64,000 bases of DNA from Amorphochlora amoebiformis (taxonomy: Eukaryota > Cercozoa > Chlorarachniophyceae), in assembly GCA_054601695.1 (NCBI GenBank), contig BAAHQB010000002.1, positions 1,736,001 through 1,800,000 on the forward strand, read 5' to 3'. This document shows positions 1-18,359 of the stretch, one piece after another. Each line of letters opens with the position of its first letter. Within the stretch, counting starts at the first letter, position 1. The notes below the pieces were generated by a model that was not told the DNA's origin, ran no database searches, and saw only the letters and a list, made by a program, of their open reading frames with translations. The translations under genes were made by a program, and so were the position numbers.

Positions 1-72
1 AATATGTTAAATATATATATTATATATATATATATATATATAAACATATATACACAAATCTTGATATAATAC

Positions 73-1115
73 GTTAACACTATCTTCGGGACTTGAAGGA
101 TTCCGCCTTTCTTTACCTTTGAACACCTAAATATGTACATATATACATGTATATATATATATATACATATATATATGTATATATATATATATGTCTTTCT
201 TCACCTTTGAACACCTAAATATGTACATGTATACATGTATATATATATATATATATATATTTTTATGTGTGTATATTATTGGATTTTTTAAATCAGCTTC
301 ATGTATATACACATCGGACATATATATATATACACACATATACATATAATATATATACACATATATACATATATATACATATATATACACATTTCATCTA
401 CATGAAATACACCGACAAATAAAAACACACACACACACATCTACATATTTATATATATATCGATATGTATATAATATTTAAATTTATATGAATATAAACA
501 TTTGAACGAGACAACAATTTACTAGGGTTTGAGATACGGTAACAGTTTACTAGGGTTTGAGATACCGTAACAGTTTACTAGGGTTTGAGATACCGTAACA
601 GTTTACTAGGGTTTGAGATACCGTAACAGTTTAGTAGGGTTTGAGATACCGTAACAGTTTACTAGGGTTTGAGATACCGTAACAGTTTAGTAGGGTTTGA
701 GATACCGTAACAGTTTACAAGGGTTTGAGATACGGTAACAGTTTACTAGGGTTTGAGATACGGTAACAGTTTACTAGGGTTTGAGATACGGTAACAATTT
801 ACTAGGGTTTGACATACCGTAACAGTTTACTAGGGTTTGAGATACCGTAACAGTTTAGTAGGGTTTGACATACCGTAACAGTTTACTAGGGTTTGAGATA
901 CGGTAACATTTTACTAGGGTTTGAGATACCGTAATAGTTTAGTAGGGTTTGAGATACCGTAACAGTTTAGTAGGGTTTGATATACCGTAATGCAAAACAT
1001 GCTGCTCCGCCTTTGTTTGAACGCTGAAAGAGATCCATGTGAACCGTTGCTAATAGCTCGCCAGACTATACATATATCATATATATATATATATTATATG
1101 TGTACAGATATATAC

Positions 1116-1206
<91 letters not shown>

Positions 1207-1374
1207 AGAACGCTGAAAGAGATGCATGTGAACCGTTGCTAATAGCTCGCCAGACTATACATATATCATATATATATATATATATTATATGTGTACATAT
1301 ATATATATTTGTATATGTATATATATATGTATATAATATATGTAACATGTTAGTGCGCATGCGTATATATATAT

Positions 1375-1425
<51 letters not shown>

Positions 1426-2307
1426 ACATGTTAGGGCGGATGCATATATATACATTATATATGTACATATAAATAATATATATAATTTATATATATATAT
1501 ATATATATATAAATATATACAATACCTATGTAAGCAAATCTATACACTAATGTAAGCTAATAGGTAGTAAAAATGAGTAATACATAATAAGTCTGACCTT
1601 AATATCGTACATCTCAAACTTATAAATCGTAGAATTTGCGTCTGATTCCGGAATCCAAGACTCAGCTGGGTTCATAGGGACCTATATATGTGTACATGTG
1701 TACACAATATATCCACATACATTAATATATATATATATATATATAAGATGTATGTATATATATATATATATATATATATGTAGATGTGTTGTAGATACAT
1801 ACAACATGTGTACGCACAGATTTTGTTCCCAATACATGCCCTAATTTCCCGAAAAACTAACCAAACTATCAATCATCACCCCTGCGCTAACACCATCGCT
1901 CTCCCTATGGCTGTCCCTAGACCTAGCCCGACTCCTAATTCTACCCTCACAACAGTGACCCTAACATTGACCCTAACATGAACAACCCAATAGTGTAAAC
2001 TTACCTTAATCCGGACTAACCCTGGGCCAAGCCTTAAACCCTAATTCTAACAGTAGCCCTAATTCTCACCTGCCGTAGCTCAGCCCCAAATAATCTTTCT
2101 GAGAGAATTCCAAGACCTATGAGAGGTTGTGTATGATGTGTATGTACACATGCGTATGATATATTTACATGTATGTGTTGTGTGTTTTTAGATATATATA
2201 CATGTATGTGAATATATTTCTATACATATATATATGTATAAACGTATCTATGTGTGTACATATATATGTGTGTATATATATAAACATACATGTGTTTATA
2301 TATATAT

Positions 2308-2344
<37 letters not shown>

Positions 2345-2412
2345 GATGTTCAAATGTAAATGCATACACACATACATGCATAAACATATGACACACACAC
2401 AAACATATACAT

Positions 2413-2457
<45 letters not shown>

Positions 2458-2868
2458 AATATACATGTGCATGTGTGCACACACATATACATATATGTAC
2501 ACACACACATGTTTGTATATATATAATATATATATATGTGTGTGAATGTGCATTTGTACACCTCGAAAGCAATTCCTTAATGAAAAGTAGTGTGACAGCG
2601 AGCTCGAATCTATCTGGCATGATATAGCCTGAGAATATACATATATATATATGTGTATATATATATATCTATATGTACATATTTATTTATGTATATGTAT
2701 ATATGTACATATATGTGTATATATGTATATATGTACATGTATACCCAAATTATATCTGCCTACATTTATGTAAAAATACACATATATATATATATATATA
2801 CATACATACAATATTATGTTTTTAAATATGTATGTATACATAGATATATCTATAAATACATATGTATA

Positions 2869-2905
<37 letters not shown>

Positions 2906-2916
2906 GATATATAGGT

Positions 2917-2958
<42 letters not shown>

Positions 2959-3216
2959 AAATATACTGACTTTGATTTTTCCCATATAGAAATGTAGATC
3001 CCAGATACCTAAGAAGTGTATAAGTAATATAAATTCTTTCAACCACATGTATATGTGTACATTCTTTATCCTTAAACCTGGTTTTTAATATATAATTGCA
3101 TACATACATACATACATAAAAAATACATGTGTTTCCATAACTGAATTTATAATACATATCGATATAACTACTAATATATATATATATATATAATATATAT
3201 ATATATATTTATATTT

Positions 3217-3304
<88 letters not shown>

Positions 3305-3589
3305 CGTTATTGTTGTAATTGTAACTCTTACTATGTAATTATATCTTTATAGGTATGTGTAGATATATTTACGTGTATATATATATACCTTTATACATAT
3401 ATATATATATATATTTGAATATATAAATACATGTATACATTATATATATATATATATATATATATATTTGCCTAATGAGCCCGAATGACCATCCTTTTCC
3501 TTCTGGGCCTGCAATATATATATATATATATATACAATATATAAATATACTTATATAAATGTATGCATACACATTTATATATCTATATG

Positions 3590-3628
<39 letters not shown>

Positions 3629-3657
3629 AATATATTGCAACGCATACATCTCATATT

Positions 3658-3711
<54 letters not shown>

Positions 3712-3769
3712 TGTATATCGATACATTGTCATGTAACACATGTAAATGCATATTTTGTAAATCATATTG

Positions 3770-3806
<37 letters not shown>

Positions 3807-3885
3807 CATATGTACATACACACATATATATATATATATATTTTATGTATATAAAATTTTATATATCAATATATATTTATATTTG

Positions 3886-3926
<41 letters not shown>

Positions 3927-4186
3927 CGAACACACACACACACATAAATATATCTATATAACCTATCATATTATCGATAATTGGAAAAAACCACACAAGA
4001 CAGAGATTAGGGATACGGAGATAAATAAGAGGAGAGGGGGGGGGGGGTGGGGGGGGGGGTAAGAAGCATACTCTAATAATTCCCAACTCCTTCTGTGCGA
4101 CTGGAAGTAACGACTCTTGGATTATGTCGAGCTAAAGACACGTTTATATGTACATATGTACTTATAAGATATGTATTCATATATGA

Positions 4187-4218
<32 letters not shown>

Positions 4219-4570
4219 GTATATATATGTATATATGATATGTTTTAGATGTTTAGTTGTTAATGTTAAAATTGCGCGTTGTGATAAATTAAAATTACTT
4301 GCTCGAGCACTCTTTCTGGTCTTTTAGACCTGACATATTCGTGTAGGCTTAGATATACATACTGACTTTTCATATGTAGCACACATATCCAAACATATTT
4401 ACCGGGTATTTCTATCTATGCATATGTACATGTATACATGGATCTATATGTATGTATGGTTTCTGCAATAAATGTACACACATGTATTTGTTTGTGTATG
4501 TTTTACATATTATATATATATGTATATATTGTTCAATATATATATATATATATACACTTTGTACATATTC

Positions 4571-4609
<39 letters not shown>

Positions 4610-4698
4610 TACACACACATATGTGTGTGCGTACATACGTATATATATACACACACATGTATATATATATATATATATATAATACACATATGTATTTA

Positions 4699-4732
<34 letters not shown>

Positions 4733-5789
4733 TCTATGCCTATTGTACACATCACATCCCTCAACCCCGAATAAGCACCCATAACTCCTATCTCCCATCA
4801 CTCCGTCTGCTTCGTCCTCTCCCTTCCTCTCTTCTCGCTTTCTCGTTGAGCTCTCTCCCTTGGTCTCTCCATCTCTGTTCTCCACCCTTTATCTCTCCTC
4901 CTCCTCCCCCCTTCTCTCTCTCACATCATCTGGTTGGTCGTCAGGTGTGCGAAGGAAGGGAATCCTACGAGCTGAGCGAGCTGGTCGCGCGCGCCAACGA
5001 GACTCTTCAGGACCTAATGCCGTTAGATTAAGGATCAGAATATTTAGCATACCGTAGCCCAAAAGGTTGGGTTGCTTAAAAAAGTAATCTCAGCACATGG
5101 GGGTGTATTGCATAGACTTGGGCTTAGGTTTAGGGTGGGGTTAGGTTTAGGGTTCGGGGATAGCTGGAGGGGGTTGGTTGTATGAGAGGGAGGAGTAGGA
5201 AGCAGAATAGATCTGTCGATATTTTCTAGAACGGGTAACGATAAAAAAGGGGAAAGACGTGGTGAGATAGGCGGGGGAGAGGGGTTGAAAGTTGAAGAAA
5301 GGAGAGGGAGGGATGAAGAGAGAAGGGAGGAAGGGAAGGAGGGAAGGAGGGAGAGGAGAGAGGGCGAGGGCGAGGAGGGACCTGGATATTGGGGAGAGTG
5401 GATGCGTCGTGGGCCAGATATACCGAACGGCGGGTTTGCACGTCGCTCGTCCACGAAAGGATTTCTGGGAATGTGTAGGTATAATAGTTTTCGCAAGTAT
5501 GTTTATGTGTATACTTACTATTGTATTACAAACACACATGTGAGATGTAACATGTATTATGGTCATGTATACGTACATACATTATGTGTTATGTATGTAA
5601 ATGATGAACATATGTATTGGATATATGTACATATATATATATATATGTAAATAAAATACATATAAATTAAATATATATACATACATATACATATATATAT
5701 ATATTATATATATATATATATATTATATATATATATATATATAATAGTATATATTATAATATATTATATGTGTAAGAATATATATCTCA

Positions 5790-5827
<38 letters not shown>

Positions 5828-5890
5828 GTGTGGTATATTACATGTGTATATATGTATGTAAAAATGTATATGTATACATACATACATACA

Positions 5891-5941
<51 letters not shown>

Positions 5942-6021
5942 TACCGTTAACAACAGAGGCGTCGCAAGGGATCGTAGCGGTTAGATCCATACGACTTTGG
6001 ACAATCCTACTCATATATATA

Positions 6022-6056
<35 letters not shown>

Positions 6057-6249
6057 TATAGATATCTCTCTCTATACATATATGGACAATGCAATATGTT
6101 ACGTGTATAATATTAAGGGCGGTATGTAATATTAAGCGTGGTATGATATATTTTGTATGAGATTAATATATTTATACATGTATATATTTGCATATAAATA
6201 AGTACATGTATATATATGTATATAATACATATTTACATGTATATTTATC

Positions 6250-6310
<61 letters not shown>

Positions 6311-6351
6311 CTTTGTATATATATACATACAGACACATACTCACACATATA

Positions 6352-6394
<43 letters not shown>

Positions 6395-6597
6395 TATACT
6401 TGTATGTATGACATATATATATATATATATATGTTAATATAATATTTACGTATATATTTATAAACATGTATTAAAAACATAAATATATAATTTACATATA
6501 TATACATATTATATATATATATATATAGATATTTACATGTATATATATATATATACTAATATATGTATATAAGTATGTGTATAGATACATATATATG

Positions 6598-6633
<36 letters not shown>

Positions 6634-6707
6634 GCACATATATATATATAATATATATATTTTATATATAATATATATATATATATATATATTTATACAT
6701 ATATATA

Positions 6708-6772
<65 letters not shown>

Positions 6773-6931
6773 TGTAATAGCTACACCTCGAGCCAAAGGA
6801 GGGCGCTGTTATACGCTTTACATCTTTTATTTCAATGTCATTCCGAGAGTACATATTCATCTGAATTATAATTGTACATACATATGTTACAATGTACATA
6901 TTATATAAACATTTTTATATATATGTATATA

Positions 6932-6966
<35 letters not shown>

Positions 6967-6997
6967 TATACGTAATGCACAATATATATAAATATGC

Positions 6998-7034
<37 letters not shown>

Positions 7035-7188
7035 CATATACATATATAGTATATATATTTTTATATATATATATATATATTTGTAAATGTACGTTTGAGT
7101 ATATGTAACCTGATACTGGGATGTCAGTTGACCTATTCTTCCTTGTAGTTCTATTACCTAAGTTACATATATAAATATATACGTCTGT

Positions 7189-7249
<61 letters not shown>

Positions 7250-7502
7250 TATATGCACATCGAAGTATATTTATACAAGATTTATACGAATTTTTTAGTC
7301 TTGTATTGCGTATGATTTTCAAGGACAATACGTATCTCTCGTGTTCTATGCATGTAGACACATACTTGATCATATATATATATATATTTACATATGTATA
7401 TATGATATATTTTATAATATACTCCATACACATATAGAATTTTAAGTATGTGCACAAATTATAATTTAATGCATACGCACATACAAATATACATGTATGT
7501 GT

Positions 7503-7544
<42 letters not shown>

Positions 7545-7708
7545 TAAATATTATATTATATTTAATAAGTTATCTATAATATATATGGACCTTATCTCTG
7601 TCCTCGTCAGATAGATGTATGCCGTTTCTCTCCATGTCAAACTTTAGGGAGCTCAGCTGTAAGATGTGGGATACGCTTAGTAAATGATTTGATTTTTGCG
7701 TATGTTCC

Positions 7709-7763
<55 letters not shown>

Positions 7764-8084
7764 AATATACGTATGAATATGATGTGTTGATATATATATG
7801 CTATATGTATCAATATAATATAGTATATATATATGTACACATATATGTATAATATGCATACATATATATATATATATATATAAATACCTATATATATATA
7901 TATAATGTGTATATATATATTTATACATAATATATGTAAATTATACACGCGCACAAACAGGTTATGTAAAATATATTTACATAATATATATATATATATA
8001 TATGTATATATCTATATAAGTGTGTGTATTTAATATATATATATATATATATGTTTGTAACAAATATCACATATTTATATATTC

Positions 8085-8124
<40 letters not shown>

Positions 8125-8144
8125 TAGATATATCTATAAAGATG

Positions 8145-8196
<52 letters not shown>

Positions 8197-9404
8197 CATA
8201 CATACATACAATATATATATATATATATATATAAATATTTATTATGTATATGTTAAAATTTATATTAGTTTACCAACTGGTTAGAGGAGGTTTAAAGAAA
8301 ACAGAGAATAGGGCTGAGCATACTTCCCCTCCCCTTGTCTCCTCCTTCTCTTGAGGAAAGGAGAAGGAGAGATCACTGAGAGGAAGATGACAGAGGGGAG
8401 AGCGAACAATGATGAGAATCAATGAGCTAGAGTCGGTGTTTTTGAAAAGCTTGAAAATGGGAAAAAGAAAATATACATACCATCTTTTTCCCCTCGACGT
8501 CAAGATTGTCTGGATCAATCTATTCAGGGTTAGGGTATCGTTTAGTTAGGGTTTTCCTGTTAAAGGCGAAGGCAGAGGTCCATGGAGAAGTCGATAGAGA
8601 GGTGAGAGATTCACCTTACAAAGGGCTTGGTACGTGGGCTTTGAGGTATTTAGGACATCGAGGTATGACATAAGAAATATATACGCATCGTCTGGAAAAA
8701 AGTTTGAATTAGTGTTGGAGATAGCTGTGTTACATGGGTGGTTGGGTCCACCTGCAGCCTTCCTCCAATTGGGGTCAGGGTGTAGCGTCTTGCAGCATTC
8801 CGCTAGGTCAACAACCTGTAACATGTGTTTGGGAGAAAGGTTATGTAAACATAGATAAAAACGGACAGAGCAAAAATCAATCTAGGGCTGTGATCCATCA
8901 ACCTCCTACCCATCAGCATCCTACCCTAGATACCACACTTTAGGCTGGTCTACATATTTTTCTCACTCTGTATCGACACACCTGACACGCAGTGTCTGAC
9001 AACTCGTCTATGAGATCCAAGACCTGTGTGCAAACACTCGTTAATATGCGTATAGTTTAACACATGACGAAGCGCTTGAAAGATATAGACCATGACACTT
9101 ACAGGGTATCCGAACGGCTATTTCTGACTGACCAGTTATCTTTTTATCCCAGTTTACCCCACTCCTCCCAAACCCCCCGGGGATGACAACTGTTCACCTC
9201 TGTCGATGGCTTGGCCTCAAGGGCTTGGTCAAGTAGAATTTCACACTTGCGCTTCGCCTCCTTAGCTTTGGACACTAGATTTTCTGGCTTATGAAGACCT
9301 TCAATGCCAAACACACCGGTGGAAGAAGACGAGTTTGGCAAATACGTAAAAATGCCGCGCTTTATCGAAAATTGACGAGCATGACAGACACGACGCATGA
9401 CCAT
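73..9404 (-). CDS. MIPEP: Mitochondrial intermediate peptidase-like M3 metallopeptidase (partial, 20 exons)
   Basis: M3-family peptidase that trims octapeptides from imported matrix proteins. Exons, 5' to 3': 9404-9198, 9023-8982, 8815-8752, 8691-8615, 8519-8481, 7656-7591, 7157-7110, 6860-6787, 6006-5945, 5464-5382, 5013-4925, 4329-4299, 4131-4072, 3508-3490, 3008-2971, 2628-2562, 2116-2070, 1681-1598, 1065-986, 126-73. All 19 junctions keep phase, giving about 443 codons. Seen: an Arg-rich start without acidic residues ([17 protein letters not shown], a likely matrix presequence), then [85 protein letters not shown] and [13 protein letters not shown], in the order found in mitochondrial intermediate peptidase. 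The zinc site (HExGH) would lie beyond the left edge. Introns reach about 960 bp and are mostly microsatellite. Other M3 peptidases fit the N-terminal half less well. Least certain: exons at 8519, 6006 and 126. Confidence 0.83.
192..240. repeat. Partial copy of the last visible MIPEP exon boundary
   Basis: This segment nearly repeats 108-156: the first bases of the exon at 126-73, its 3' splice site and the adjoining TACATGTATA tract. It lies in the intron just upstream (gene sense) of the true acceptor, so it provides a decoy AG. There are a few mismatches and no complete exon. Confidence 0.75.
513..988. repeat. 28-bp tandem array, 17 units, at a MIPEP 5' splice site
   Basis: Seventeen consecutive 28-bp units (consensus start AACAGTTTACTAGGGTTTGA, then GATACCGT on the plus strand) with scattered single-base variants. 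On the gene's sense strand each unit reads TTACG/GTATCTCAAACCCTA. The last unit overlaps the 3' end of the MIPEP exon 1065-986, whose donor is TTACG/GTATAT. The array therefore repeats the exon-intron junction 17 times into the intron. Each unit also contains CCCTA, a telomere-like half-motif. Confidence 0.95.
1207..1290. repeat. Partial duplicate of MIPEP exon 1065-986 inside the preceding intron
   Basis: The segment matches 1019-1103 with one clear substitution in the exonic part: about 46 bp of the 5' part of the exon, its acceptor, and the adjoining intron into TATATATTATATGTGTACA. The copy changes the Asp codon of the VHMDLF motif to His and lacks the donor end. It reads as a decayed or decoy exon. 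Confidence 0.85.
4033..4060. repeat. Poly-G tract (poly-C on gene sense strand)
   Basis: Two G runs of about 11 bases separated by a T, in the MIPEP intron about 12 bp inside the donor of exon 4131-4072. The gene's sense strand carries the C-rich side; the template strand could form a G-quadruplex. Confidence 0.85.
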
Positions 9405-9992
9405 TTTGTCGTAAGAGATAGTTTATGGAGGTGGAACGAGATGCTAGGGGCTATATTTCGGACGAATATGACATGTCAGTGCGCAGGGTTGGGTGTCATT
9501 CGCGCCGATTTTCTAAAAACTTTGGAATCCGGTATTCGGGGTTCAAGTGTGGTGGATATCAAATATAGATATCAAATATTAGACTATTAGATATCCATTA
9601 ATTAGTATATATAATATATCTGTTATAAGATATATTATATGGCTCATAAGATATCTACATATTGACATAAAAATCCTTCTGATTATTTACCATACCGCTC
9701 CCTGGGTCAAGAGGCATCCCACTGCGTAAATCGATGCCCGGCGACCCTACGACCTACCATTCGGTTGTATCTATTCCGTCCAGGGTATTCTTTTTTCAAT
9801 TTGAAATAATTTGGCTCGGATCACAGGGTTTGGGGGTGTTGGAGGCAGATTTGTTTGAAGAAGGCCACATGAGCGGATAATTGGTTCCTGGGGGTATTCA
9901 GGAAGTCTTCAGCTCCAGATAGATAAACTGTCTTCAGCTTCGGATAGATAAACTGTTGGAAGTATGCAGGATGCATTTGAAATTGTTGTTGG
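9405..9992. promoter_or_regulatory. Divergent intergenic region between MIPEP and membrane-protein gene A
   Basis: 588 bp between two outward-facing start codons, with few long microsatellites. It contains ATATC-rich palindromic stretches around 9555-9660 and a near-duplicate GATAGATAAACTG at about 9918 and 9942. I see no clear TATA box or other named element. A shared promoter is inferred from geometry only. Confidence 0.4.
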
Positions 9993-14385
<4,393 letters not shown>

Positions 14386-14957
14386 TATATATATATATAT
14401 ATGAATATATATATATATATATATATTATATAACTGTCACATTATGTACTTTATCCGTTTATCTTCATGTTCCAGCTGACTCGCAAACCGTCGGAGCTAT
14501 ATATATATATACACATATATAAATATATGTATATATACATATATGTAAATATATATATATATATATATATAAATATATGTATATACTTTCTCATGGTCCT
14601 TCTCTTTCGATGTGTTTTCATTCTGAGGATATATGTCTTCTTTTCTTCGCTTGTGTGTGTGTGTGTGTGTTTTTTTTATCATTGGCGCTTTTTTTTATTT
14701 TACTTTTTTGTGTCACTCTCCATTCTGCCTGTCCATATGCACTTGACATGACATACATATACAAAAAAATATAAATGTATATGTATATATATATATGTGT
14801 ATATGTATATATATATTCATATATCAATACACATCTATATATCCTATATAATATGTATATATATATATATATATATACCATATACATCTGAACATGTAAT
14901 TATTGTATGTACATTACAATTACGTATATACATTTAGATGTAAATGTAAATATGTAT

Positions 14958-14988
<31 letters not shown>

Positions 14989-15018
14989 TATATACACACT
15001 AATATATATATATATATA

Positions 15019-15069
<51 letters not shown>

Positions 15070-15149
15070 CACTAATATATATATATATATATAATATATG
15101 TATATATATATATGTATATGTGAGTAATATCTATATATGTATATATGAG

Positions 15150-15180
<31 letters not shown>

Positions 15181-15192
15181 ATGTATATAAAT

Positions 15193-15255
15193 GCATTAGT
15201 GGCCTGGTGAATTTCGTTTAACGGTAATAAATTCTCCGGAGGCATTCGCGGATAC

Positions 15256-15260
<5 letters not shown>
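15193..15260. pseudogene. Decayed copy of exon 15527-15588
   Basis: Starting at the same CATTAG acceptor, this 60-bp segment aligns with exon 15527-15588 of gene B at roughly three-quarters identity, with mostly conservative amino-acid changes (WPGEFRL versus WPDGLRL). It runs into a stop and (TA)n without a usable donor, so I read it as a relic of an exon duplication about 330 bp upstream of the functional copy. Confidence 0.65.
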
Positions 15261-15295
<35 letters not shown>

Positions 15296-15526
15296 ATATA
15301 TATACAAACATATTATAAATATGAATACATATATACACACACTATATGTACATATATACATATATATACATATATATATATATACATATGTATATATATT
15401 ATATAAGATATATATATATCTATATATAAAATGTATAGTATATGTACATCCATATATATATATATATATACATGTATATACATATATATATATATATTTA
15501 TATATTTGTATGTTTGTATTCATTAG

Positions 15527-15724
15527 TGGCCTGATGGGCTCCGTTTAGCGGCAATAGATTCTGAAGAGTCATTTGGGCCGTTTATAACGTAAAATATAAT
15601 ATAGGATTTAAATTATTTATATATATACATATTTTGTATATATGCTACATGGATATGTAACACTAATATCATATGTATGTATATATATGAATACGTCTCA
15701 TATATATATATATATATATAATAT

Positions 15725-15771
<47 letters not shown>

Positions 15772-15881
15772 CATATAATATACGTAACATACATGTATGT
15801 GTATGCATATGTGAGTAAATGTAAAATCATGTAAGCATAGGTATACAATATACAAATATACATACATATATATATATATAT

Positions 15882-15932
<51 letters not shown>

Positions 15933-16017
15933 ATAATTACATAATATATATATTTTTTAATGCAGATATATACATACATACATATATATACATACATATA
16001 CATACATATACATATAC

Positions 16018-16056
<39 letters not shown>

Positions 16057-16132
16057 AATTATTAGCTTAAAGACTCTCCGTGGTTTCGCCATAGGGTTCT
16101 GCTTAATTACCCTCCTAGTAACCTTTATCTCC

Positions 16133-16172
<40 letters not shown>

Positions 16173-16684
16173 TCAACTCCAACCTTAAACTAAGCTACCC
16201 TCACCCTAACCCTAACCCTAATCCTTGCCATATTTCCTCACAAAGCCTCGCTCCTACTCTCTCTACCCTAACCCTAACCCTAACCCTAACCCTAACCCTA
16301 ACCCTAACCCTAACCCTAACCGAGTCAATGGTCCTCGGACTAAAGACATGCTACATAATCTGATCGTAATCCTAGCCCTGATGTAAAACATGTATCGAGT
16401 AGGATCTAATCGTTCCTCTTCTTGCTCTCTTTTTTTTTTTTCTCTCTTGCTCTTTCTCTTGCTCTTTCTCTTGCTCGTTCTCGCTCTTTCTCTTGCTCTT
16501 TCTCTTGCTCTTTCTCGCTCTTTCTCTTGCTCTTTCTCGCTCTTTCTCGCTCCTTCTTGCTCTTTCTCGCTCTTTCTCTTGCTCTTTCTCGCTCTTTTTC
16601 TCCTGCTCTTTCTCTTTCCCTTTCCCTCTCTCTCTCTTTCCCACCCCCCCTCGCTCTCTTTCTCTCTCTCTCTCCCTCGCCCTT

Positions 16685-16718
<34 letters not shown>

Positions 16719-17899
16719 TTGCTCTCTCCATCTCTTTTCTGTTCCTCTTGTATCTGGGTGCATCCTTCCCTTTCCTTATCTTTCTCTCGTTCCTCCTCTC
16801 TCTCTCTCTCTAACACACTCTCTCTCTAACTCTCTCTCTCTCTAACTCTCTCTCTCTCTCTAACTCTCTCTCTGTAACTCTCTCTCTCTCTTTAACACCC
16901 TCTCTCTCTAACTCTCTCTCTCTCTAACTCTCTCTCTCTTTAACTCTCTCTCTGTAACTCTCTCTCTCTGTAACTCTCTCTCTCTAACTCTCTCTCTCTA
17001 ACTCTCTCTCTCTCTAACTCTCTCTCTCTAACTCTCTCACTCTCTAACTCTCTCTCTCTAACTCTCTCTCTCTCTAACTCATTTCCCTCTCTAACTCTCT
17101 CTCTCTCTAACTCTCTTTCTCTCTAACTCGCTCTCTCTCTAAATCTCTCTCTCTTTAACTCTCTCTCTCTCCCTAACTCTTCTCTCTAACTCTCTCTACT
17201 CTCTCTCTCTCTAACTCTGTCTCTCTCTAACTCTCTCTCTCTCTCTAACTCCCTCTCTCCACGTCTTTCTCTAACTCTCTCTCTCTCTAACTCTCTCTCT
17301 AACTCTCTCTCTAACTCTCTCTTTAACTCTCTCTCTCTAACTCTCTCTTTAACTCTCTCAAACTCTCTCTACTCTCTCTCTCTCTCTAACTCTATCTCTA
17401 TCTCTCTCTCTCTAACCCTCTCTCTCTCTAACTCTCTCTCTCTCTTTAACTCTCTCTCTTAACTCTCCCTCTCTATCTCGCTCTCTCTAACTCTCTCTCT
17501 CTTTAGCTCTCTCTCTCTCTAACTCTCTCTAACTCTCTCTCTTACTCTCTCTACTCTCTCTCTCTTTAACTCTCTCTCTCTAACTCTCTCTCTAACTCTC
17601 TCTACCTCTCTCTCTCTCTCTCTTAAACTCTCTCTCTAACTCTCTCTCTAACTCTCTATCTCTATCTCTTCTCTCTATCTCTGTAAGTCTGTTGTGTTTT
17701 CCTGGTGTATTTACCTAAAATAAATAATAATTCGGTACATCAGCGTTTGTATTTGGGCAATTGCCTAAAGATCACATTCCGTTTATATCGGATCTCTGGG
17801 TGTATATCCCTGGGTAATTCTAAGTATATATTTGTGTTATTCATAGCTGTTTTATACATGCGACATTGGTATAAGCATTTTGTGTACATGCATGTAGTG

Positions 17900-17941
<42 letters not shown>

Positions 17942-18101
17942 ATATGTATGTAGATACACACATATATACATACACACAAACACACACAAACATACATATA
18001 TATGTATATATATACATATATATATATAGTATTATATATAGATATATATATTACCTATTACCTATGTATGTATACATATATACATATGATTATATTTACA
18101 T

Positions 18102-18143
<42 letters not shown>

Positions 18144-18151
18144 CATACACA

Positions 18152-18189
<38 letters not shown>

Positions 18190-18315
18190 GTGACTGGTTG
18201 AGTCGTTGGGGCGTGGCTCATGGAGTGCTATGCTCTATTTTCTCACAGGTATATATATATATATATTTACATATATATACATATATATATATATATAATA
18301 TATATATATATATAC

Positions 18316-18359
<44 letters not shown>

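Noticed and set aside
513-988. CRISPR-like array
   Set aside because: The 28-bp units are directly tandem without spacers, in a eukaryotic gene intron.
16263-16845. Arg/Glu-rich (minus) and Leu/Ser-rich (plus) open frames up to 166 codons
   Set aside because: They translate the CT/GA satellite; the satellite lies in an intron.
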